From: Irpex lacteus | Taxonomy: Eukaryota > Basidiomycota > Agaricomycetes > Polyporales > Irpicaceae | Length of the DNA: 64,000 bases | Assembly: GCA_001986395.2 (NCBI GenBank) | Contig: MQVO02000058.1 | Span: 1 to 64,000 of the forward strand | Direction: 5' to 3' | Shown here: piece after piece, positions 56,484 to 64,000 of the stretch | Layout of the letters: each line of letters starts with the position of its first letter | Numbering within the stretch: the stretch's first letter is position 1 | Translations under genes and position numbers: made by a program | The notes under the pieces: generated by a model | The model's database searches: none | What the model was told of the DNA's origin: nothing | Seen by the model: the letters and a program-made list of their open reading frames with translations, nothing else

Positions 56484-59400
56484 CTAGAGCAGGTCGTCAA
56501 CTTCATCCGCATCCTCATCGTCAGACGAATCCATGATAGAGTCCTCCCTTGTAAACGACACCTCAGAAACGCGACGAGCAGCTTCTCGGATACCAGCAAC
56601 ACCACTCGCATCGTTAGCATGCTTGCGTATCCGATTGGGAGCGGGAGTCGGGTCGTCGTCGTCTTCCTCGCCATCGTCTTCATCTGCATTACTCTCCTCC
56701 TCTTCGTCTTCTTCAGTATCACTCGGAGGCGGAGCAGCTAGGGTCTTCGATACTGCAGCGCGCGATTTGACGGCGCTAGAAACCAAAAATTGACCATCGG
56801 TTCAAATGCCTAAAGAGCATAAGCAAGAAACGACATACGCAGAACGCTTAGGCATAACTCTACTAGGAGTGATAGCAGCCGTTATAGGTTCGTCATCGCG
56901 ACTCGTAGCCACAGACGCAGCTTCAGATTCGGCATCCGACTGGGACAACCTCGGCCTCCTACACCACGCGATATATCAGTCAGCATGGTGCTACGGCTCA
57001 AGAAAAGTCGATGGGATGGCTTACTTGGCTTTCCCTTTGCCATTTGACTTGCGCCTCGAAGCCAGAGGAGTCGAATCGTCCCCGGACATACCACTGATAG
57101 AGGTCTCGCTCTCCGAGGTGATGCTCCCAGATCGTCTACACCAAGCATTAGCACCTCATAACATACTAATCATAGCGAGTGCTCACCGTTTCCTACCGCC
57201 TTTCTTCTTCGGCAGCTCAATCGCATCGTCATCCTCATCCTCAGGCACGATCTGATCCAAAAACTCGAACATCCCCTTCAGATACTCCAATTGCCGGTAG
57301 TCGTCCTCGTTGAAGTCGGCGAGCTGCTGTTCGTATTTCTTGTTGATGCTGGCTTCGAATTTGGAGAAGGCGTTTCGGGTGGAGGTGTCCCGCAGTGGGC
57401 GGCGCTGTGTAATGTAATATGTCGTATATGAGTTGTGTATTGAGTAAATGATGGAGAGGAAAGGGATACGCACGCTACTCAGGTTGTGAATGAGCAACTT
57501 GAGAGAGCGGAGCTTATCGTCGTCGACCTGGTCGGGCAAGTACAACTTCCCAAGAAGCTGGCACAACGTCTTCTTATCTTCCTCTACACCACAATCAGCA
57601 TCCCCTCTTAACACCCATACACACATAAACGAACGCACTCTCGAGATCATCGTTAAACAGCGCCCTAATAATATCGCTCGCGAGGTCGATGTGTATCTGG
57701 TCATCTACGGCGTGACCAGGTACGTTCTGCGCGATCGCACTTCCAACACCGTTGATGAGCGATATACTGGGGGTATAAACTTGAAGGATGAGAAGACGGT
57801 ACGTACTGGGCTTTCTGGGGGTCTGTCCAGTCGACGATCATTAGGCTGGCCTGGGCGGGGCTGATCATGTCGTCGTCGCTGTCCCATTCTTTGTACGCTT
57901 CGCTGAGTTTTTCGTATAGCGGGATGAACGCCTAGTGACCGTCGTCAGTCCATCGCACTCGTTCTTGGAGATATAGAAAAGCAAACGTACCTTCTGCATC
58001 CGCCGTTGGTGCGCCCCCGACGAGTAACAATAAACGGGCAAGAAGTACGACAGACACTGGCGGAGTTCTTGGTTATGCGCTGTATCCGGAGACACGTATT
58101 TCAGCATCAAGCTGATCAGGACCTGCAATATTCAATATTCAGTTTTGGTATTCGAAAGGTTTTCTGCGAAGGCTTACCCGATCGTCCGAGATCATGCCAG
58201 ACAGGACGAGCTTGGAGATACCGATGCATATCAACGCCTGCACCTTGTCCGACTCCTCATTATCGAGGATGTGAAGTAGGAACTCCACAATCCGCTCTCC
58301 CTACACCCCCCAAACCCATCATCAGCACTCTCACTCTCACATCCCACTCAAAAAAGTGTAGTGTATTGAACACTCACATTAGCAGAACTAGGCCCCAAAA
58401 AATCCCTATCATGCACCATAAGCACATCAAACACCACACACAGCACCTTCACCTTGAGCGGCTCCGGCGCAGCCTGCACCTGGCTCAAGAAAAGCTGGAA
58501 CGAGTTCATGGCCATGCGTCGCGCGATGAGGCAGCATAGACCCAGCGCGACGAGCCCCCGCTCGCGGAGGGCGAGTTCTTTGCGTTTTACGGAGGGGATT
58601 ATTAGTTCGCCGAGGATGCCTTCGAGGGTTGAGTTTTCTTCGAATGTCTGTCGGGTGGAAGGGTGGGTGAGTGCGGGTGGGTGGGTTGGGTGAGTGAGTG
58701 GGTTAGGGAGCGAAGCGAAAAGTGAATGGGTGAGTGAGTGGGTGAGGGGTGGGGAAGAAGGAGAGGGAGGAGGTACGTACGCCATTAACACGTTCGAGCA
58801 TCCCAATACACAACGCCAAACACCTCAAATCCATAGCGTCCGCGCGAGCCTGCTCCTCGGGGCTCATCTCCGCCGCCGGCTTCGGCGCACGCACAGTCTT
58901 CACAGAGGCCGGTGTATCCGCGATCGTCGACGTGCTATCGTCCCTCTACAATCCATTCATTCATTCATTAGCTCACACGGGAAAAGAAGAAGAGGGAGAA
59001 GAGGAGAAGAGGAGAAGAGGAGAAGTGGGAGGGAGGTGGGAGGGACGACGACTTACGATCTGCTCGTCTTCGTCATCAGCAGGGTCGCGCAGTTCGTGTA
59101 CGACTTCAACTACGACGCGGATGAGGTCTCGTTCGTTGAGCGAGAGGGTGCGGAGGACGTCTAGGCAGCGGCCGAGGAGTCCTTCGGGGAGTATGTCTTG
59201 GCAGATCATCGTACCTTCACACCACGAATACGTCAGCAACAACCTCACCACTTCAACGATGACGAGGGGAGGAAGAGAGAGCACTCACGGACAAGCTGGA
59301 ACATCTTCCTCCGCCCAATCTCATCCGCATAATCCAAACTAACCGCCATCCTCAACATCTCCCCAACGACGAATTCCTGGTCGAGTCGTTCTTCTTCCCT

Positions 59401-61073
59401 CTTCGCTCGCAATTCGTTCTCATCACCACCAACCCCCTCACCACCACGCAAGAACACCTCCTCCTCCTCAGCCTGCATAGCCGCAATAAGCTGCCCCCAC
59501 ACCCCCTGTATCCGAAACGCGAGCATAGTAACGACGGGCAGGGCTTCTTCCAGCCGAGTGGCGTCCTTGGTGGAGATGCAGTGGTCGACGAAGACGCGTG
59601 CGAGGAAGGTTTTTTCGGGGGTTGGGGTTTCCCAGAATGATTCTAAGGATAAATTATGATTGAGTATAAATCGCGTTGGGGAGGAGGGGGTAGGGCGTAC
59701 CATCGAGCTTCAGCGCATCGAGAATATCGTTCCTCGATTTAAAGATACACGTCAACGCGTCTTCGGCCGTTGAGTTCTCCACCAGGTCGAACAGTTCAAG
59801 GAATGCTACGATGTCTCCTTCTACATCTACACTCTCTTTCTCCTTACCCTCCTTATCCTTATCGCCCCTCGCAGCGGTAGACCCCCTCGCACTCGTAGTT
59901 CCTACTCGCACGACATCCAACCACGTACTCACAAGCTTCCCCGCCGCAGCTTTCACCCCCTCCTCCCTATCGCCCAACCCGTTACGCACGACCAACTCGC
60001 GCTGTTCGATGCTGAACACTCGGGGGTGTGTCGGGCCCATCATCTCCATCTCCATTGTTTGCTCATTTTCTGCGGCGGCGGAGGAGGAGGGAGAAGGGGA
60101 GGAAGAGGTGCAGTGCGGCTCGAGGACGGCGGTGTATACGAGTTTGCGGACGACGGGGTCGACGTCGCGTGTTCGGGCTAGCATGGCGGGGATGGTGCGT
60201 GGGTTGATGGGGAGGTTTGCGAGGGTGGCTCGGCGTACGTCGCTATCCATCATCGTCAGTACTAGTGTTAGTTTTGATTCATGCAGAGTGGGAGGGGTGG
60301 AACTCACGCAGAGGTATCGTAGGAGAGCGTGTCTACGAGGACGTCTGTGATGTTAGGCTCTTCCGAGGGATCTTCTGACCCGCAGAGTTTGGAGAGGGCT
60401 ATGACTGCCTGTACGCGCACGGGGGCTTCTTTGTCGTTGACTCGCTCGAGGAGACAGAGGCGCAGGTCGTTGTACACGTCCTCACTGTGAGTATTGTTAG
60501 TTCTAGTAGGATTTAGTGAGACGAAGGAAGATGTACTCGATCTCTCCGAGGTGGGCGACCATCTCGGCTATGCATTGGACGGCTCTGAAGCGGGCTGTTT
60601 TGTCTTTTGCGAGGGAACCGCGGAAGAGGAACTTGAGAAGACGGGCGACGAAGCGGGATGCGGTGGAGTCGTCGTCTTCATCTAGTCCTTCTTTTTGTCG
60701 TTCTTCGTGGGCTGCTCATAGGTATCAGTACCAGACTCACGTAAATAGGCTTGTCCGCCGCACCTTTTTCGTTGATAAACTTTGTGAAACCCCCGACAAA
60801 CTTGATGACTCTATCCGCCACCGTCGCGCCCTTCTTCACCGGCATAGCCCGACTCAAACAAGTCAACAGCATATCCTCAAACGCACGCTCGCCCACAAGC
60901 TTGATGCTCTTCCCATTCTGCACAGACTCTGTGATCTTTGCCGCCTCCGACTGGAGCTTGTACAACGCAACGAGGTTCTTCTGGTGATTGGCCGAGGTAG
61001 CCTGGACCTGGTCGAATATCTTTGGTATTTCTGATTGGAGGCTGTCCAGGCTGAATGCAACCCGGGCTGGCAT
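56484..61073 (-). CDS. YCG1: Condensin complex subunit 3 (YCG1 / CND3 / CAP-G)
   Basis: The HEAT-repeat subunit of condensin that binds the kleisin and DNA and compacts mitotic chromosomes. The gene covers 4.6 kb in many exons separated by 50-120-base introns. The start is MPARVAFSLDSLQSEIPKIF. HEAT repeats run through the protein, e.g. DLRLCLLERVNDKEAPVRVQ, SAEVRRATLANLPIN, VDPVVRKLVYTAVLE and GLGDREEGVKAAAGKL. Later blocks include GLLGRCLDVL, RRMAMNSFQLFLSQVQ, and the Cnd3 C-terminal region (QLADFNEDDYRQLEYLKGMFEFLD). It ends with an acidic Ser/Asp/Glu tail to DEVDDLL. Two introns hold simple repeats (58655-58760 and 58975-59037). Its start lies 236 bases from that of the divergent gene at 61310. 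Confidence 0.9.
58655..58760. repeat. GGGTGAGT-type simple repeat in a condensin intron
   Basis: Irregular repeats of GGGTGGGTGAGTG and GGTGAGTGAGTGG, about 100 bases long. On the coding (minus) strand this is a CACTCACC-rich intron. It is a likely polymorphic microsatellite. Confidence 0.75.
58975..59037. repeat. GAAGAGGAGAAGAGG purine tract in a condensin intron
   Basis: About 60 bases of almost pure purine (units of GAAGAGGA), which on the coding strand forms an extended polypyrimidine stretch inside an intron, close to the CATTCATTCATT block at 58948-58963. Confidence 0.75.
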
Positions 61074-61309
61074 GTTTCGTCGGCGGAGGGGGTTTCGCGG
61101 GAGATGGTTGCTACTAAAACGCGACGCGCTGGAGCGGGGATATGAACACGTCCACGTGACCTCCCACGTGCCCTACGCGAGGGCGACGCCACTTTAATGA
61201 CCCCTCGGTGCGTGTAGACCACGTTGTGACCGAGGGTCCTCTTTACCCGGACCGCATGTAGCAGGGCCCCCTTGAGCTTGCACCGTCCCTGCCACCGTCC
61301 GAGTCGTCG

Positions 61310-64000
61310 ATGAGTTCGTTCTCCAACCCCTCCAGAACACAACGCAGCGATCCATCCCGCATCGCTCCCTTCCTCACAAACGTCGTCACCCACCACGGCC
61401 AGCTCACTCTCATCCCGCCTCAGAATGCTGGTAGGATCAGGAAGGGCGGGAAGAAGGCCCTGCTTGAGCGTGCGAGGACTGAACGTGAACGCAGACGCGA
61501 TGACGAGCCAAGATTCAATACTGCGGCTCCTGCAAGCCCGAGGGCTGCGAACAGGAGGGCGAACCACGCGGAGAGGAGCCCTAGAGCCCCGCCTGCTGTG
61601 ACGCAGAGATTTTCGAGAGGTGCGATCTATTCTAATTCTACTTTCGATGGTGGTATTGAATGCTCGCGGTAGATACTATGATACCGGATTACCCGCCTCC
61701 GTCGTTTCAGGAGGCGATGATGACGCCACCGTTCATTCCACCGGCTGCAGCAGACGTCCAGGAAACGCAGGTTCATGAACCTGAGCCCGCTAACGAAAAT
61801 ATTAATCCTCCTCCAGTACAAGAACCCCGCCACGCAGAACTACACATCTCGACGTCATCGCCGTCAATCAGTACACCTACCTCAGGCTCTCCGTCCACAG
61901 CAGGGGCCACACCCACCCCTCCCTCTTCATCTCACTCTCACTCTCATTCACTTGACACACCCACAGAAACCACCCCCGATGCCTCCCCCAACGACGATTC
62001 TCCTCAGAGTCACAGCCAAGCTGCTTCGGGCTCAGACACAGCCTCAGAAGACTCCTCCATCGAACTCGTCTCCCTCGATGCCGACGCATACGACCTCTCC
62101 CAACGCCTCGCCGGCCCTCTGCGCTGCCGCGCCGCGCGCATCCACCGTCGTCAACATCCCTCCCACTCTTCCTCCCCCTCCCACTCTCATGCCCACACCT
62201 ACACCCACTCACATCATAAGGAAACGCATGGAATGCAAACCCCACGACACGTAGCGCACCTCTCTATCGACGTCGACGACGCGCAAGAGAGGGGGAGATG
62301 TTCGAGGTGTGGGAGCCCGACGCCTGAGGACTGTTCGGAGATCCTCCCTGACGAAGTCTCTCCACTTCCTCTTCCTCTTCCTACTAATCACTCTCACCAC
62401 TCACCCCCCTCGTCGCCGAAGTCGTCGAAATGGAAACGCCTCTTTGTGCCGACTAGTTCTGGTAGTGGTGGCAACAAAGAGAAGGAGAAGGAGAAGGAGA
62501 AAGAGAGTGGGGAGGTACCGATGACACCGATGACACCGATGTCGCCCATGCTCGCGAGCCCCAAATCATCCCGCTTTGGGTTCTTGCCGGGTGCGCTCGC
62601 GAGTACGCTTACGCTGTCTTCTCCTTCATCCTCCTTCGCGCCTTCAAGTTCTAGTTCTCCGAGCAAGCCGTCTCCGAACAAACCCTTCGCGAATGGACAG
62701 AAAAGGGAGAAGGAGAAAGAGCTGTCAGTGATGAGACGCATCTTCAGTCCTAAGGGGAAGGATAAAGACCGAGACCCTCAGAAGAGTCTCGGTGGCCTGG
62801 GTGCGTTGGGAGGGATGGGAGGCAGTGGGTTGGGAGCAGTAGTAAATGTACGGGATAGCGTGGATTGGGAGTTTATTGATAAGGAGGTGCCGAGTGTCGA
62901 CGAGGATGAGGATGCGGGTGGTATGGAGGACCACCACCACCATAACCAGCAGAGGGGAGGCTCTCCTGTCGAGATGAGCTCGAGCTCTTCTACCTCCACC
63001 TCCCATCATTTAACACGTACGGACACCTCGAGACGAAATACTAGAGAACACAGAGAAAACCACCCTCCTCCTCATGCTGCAATGCCACAACCTGAATCTC
63101 GCGAAGAGTACACAGCAGCAGCAGCATTCATAAACCGCCCAGTCCGACACTCCCCCCTCGCCCTCAACCCCTTTCCCATGTTTGCCTCGAACGCGAACTC
63201 TTCAGTCGTCTCTCTCCCCCTGACGGCTTCGAAACATACCAGTGAACGTCTTCAGCCTAATATGCACGCTCCCTCCCTTACGCCGTCTAACATTAATGGA
63301 GATCCCGGAAGGATGGTAGGATCGGCTGCGAATGGGATTGGGACGTCTTCGCTAGCAAGGAGACAAACACTCTCGACCTCGCACGCCTCGCCTTCTGTGG
63401 TGTGGCTCCCGCTCATCACGAGCGAAGACGGGAGCGTGACCGTCGCTGGGTCGCCTGTCGTCTCGTCTGCTATGCCGTTCCCCCCTCCAAACCGTATGCC
63501 CATGCCGCCTCGTGTGCCGGCTAGCCCGGTGCACGCTAGGAACCCTTCAGCACCCCCCGCTTCTTCTTCTGCTTCTTCGTTACACCCATCTCATCAAGGA
63601 CCGGGACGTGCACCTCCACACGTCGTCACCTCTCCTCTCGCGTTCTCTATCACGCCAACCTACGACTACGACGAACAATCTCCCTCTCCTTCTCCTACTT
63701 TTACAGAGTCCCCAGCGTCAGCACTTGAAGACTCCCCACAAGACCTCCCCTACCCACCCTCCTTCTCCTCTCCCTCCTTCTCTGACATTCGGGACAGAGA
63801 AGTGAGAGACACAAGACGCGCCGCACCCCCACCCCTCCGCTCACCCGCCTCAACATCCACCCTCGCATCCACATCCACAACCACAACCACCTACGACTAC
63901 GATTCCGGTACGAGCTCCCCGACGACGCCCACGAGACACTACCACGGACGGCCGCTCCCGCAGACCCCGGGTCCGGCGGGGCCGTTTGAGAGGGCGGGGC
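61310..64000 (+). CDS. Long Ser/Pro-rich protein, 3' end cut by window edge
   Basis: I do not recognise a family. Exon 1 is 61310-61619 and exon 2 runs from 61673 beyond the window end, open throughout. The joined protein has at least about 879 residues. The N-terminus has RIAPFLTNVVTHHGQLTLIPP, looking conserved. After the intron comes DTMIPDYPPPSFQEAMMTPP, a Pro-rich PPSF/PPxY-like segment that could recruit WW domains. Then there is a long disordered stretch with His-Ser runs, a small Cys cluster CSRCGSPTPEDC that could bind metal, Lys-Glu repeats (EKEKEKEKE), three MTPM-like repeats, and several Tyr-Asp-Tyr-Asp motifs. It starts 236 bases from the divergent condensin gene. Low complexity throughout makes function unpredictable. 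Confidence 0.72.

Noticed and set aside
56806..57255. 149-codon plus-strand frame over the condensin gene
   Set aside because: A shadow of the minus-strand condensin exons, without its own motif or conserved splice sites.

Overview
The window is nuclear DNA of a filamentous basidiomycete, most likely an Agaricomycete (mushroom or wood/litter-decay lineage). The coding genes are broken by many short introns (mostly 50-65 bases, GT..AG, often with a CTAAC-like branch site). The content includes AA9 lytic polysaccharide monooxygenases, a DUF6593 gene, DUF3455 secreted proteins and fungal housekeeping genes. Nothing prokaryotic or viral is visible. I assembled exons by eye from splice signals, reading phase and remembered family motifs. 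Where exon lengths are given they sum to whole codons; other junctions are approximate.

Layout. 0-4.3 kb: tandem pair of AA9 LPMO genes, the first carrying two opposite 1-base frameshifts, the second intact; both contain a 2-base exon. 4.6-8.5 kb (minus): Tlg1/syntaxin-6 SNARE and an MGRN1-type RING ubiquitin ligase. 8.6-11.5 kb: two related terminal-inverted-repeat elements bracketing a small four-helix membrane protein gene. 12.1-14.6 kb (minus): a bHLH transcription factor. 14.8 kb: tRNA-Thr(AGU), followed by a 4.8 kb stretch with no convincing gene. 19.7-30 kb: basic low-complexity protein, MTG1 mitoribosome GTPase, RPB11, ribosomal protein uL15 (RPL28), an intracellular beta-trefoil lectin and the mRNA export factor YRA1/ALY. 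30.6-37.6 kb: PFK-2/FBPase-2 with a lost phosphatase histidine, an NCS1 nucleobase transporter (minus) and GID-complex subunit FYV10/GID9 (minus). 37.6-41 kb: mostly empty, with possible exon ghosts. 41-46.3 kb: DUF6593 protein, stand-alone NUP96 (minus), RFA3 with a GC-AG intron. 46.7-51.7 kb (minus): tandem triplet of DUF3455 genes, with an intron-bearing tRNA-Leu(UAG) between copies 2 and 3. 53.7-56.3 kb: SUR7/PalI-like membrane protein and GPI12 de-N-acetylase. 56.5-61.1 kb (minus): condensin HEAT subunit YCG1/CND3. 61.3 kb to the end: a long Ser/Pro-rich protein cut by the window edge.

The genes do not form one pathway. Most are scattered housekeeping functions (transcription, translation, replication, chromosome condensation, trafficking, nuclear pore, protein turnover). 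Lineage-specific families sit between them: secreted polysaccharide oxidases, DUF3455 proteins, a lectin and DUF6593. These show tandem duplication, and the TIR elements lie among the housekeeping genes. The least explained items are the paired TIR elements around the 9.7-10.4 kb gene, the conserved 2-base exon of the LPMO genes, the phosphatase-dead PFK-2 and the diverged third DUF3455 copy.
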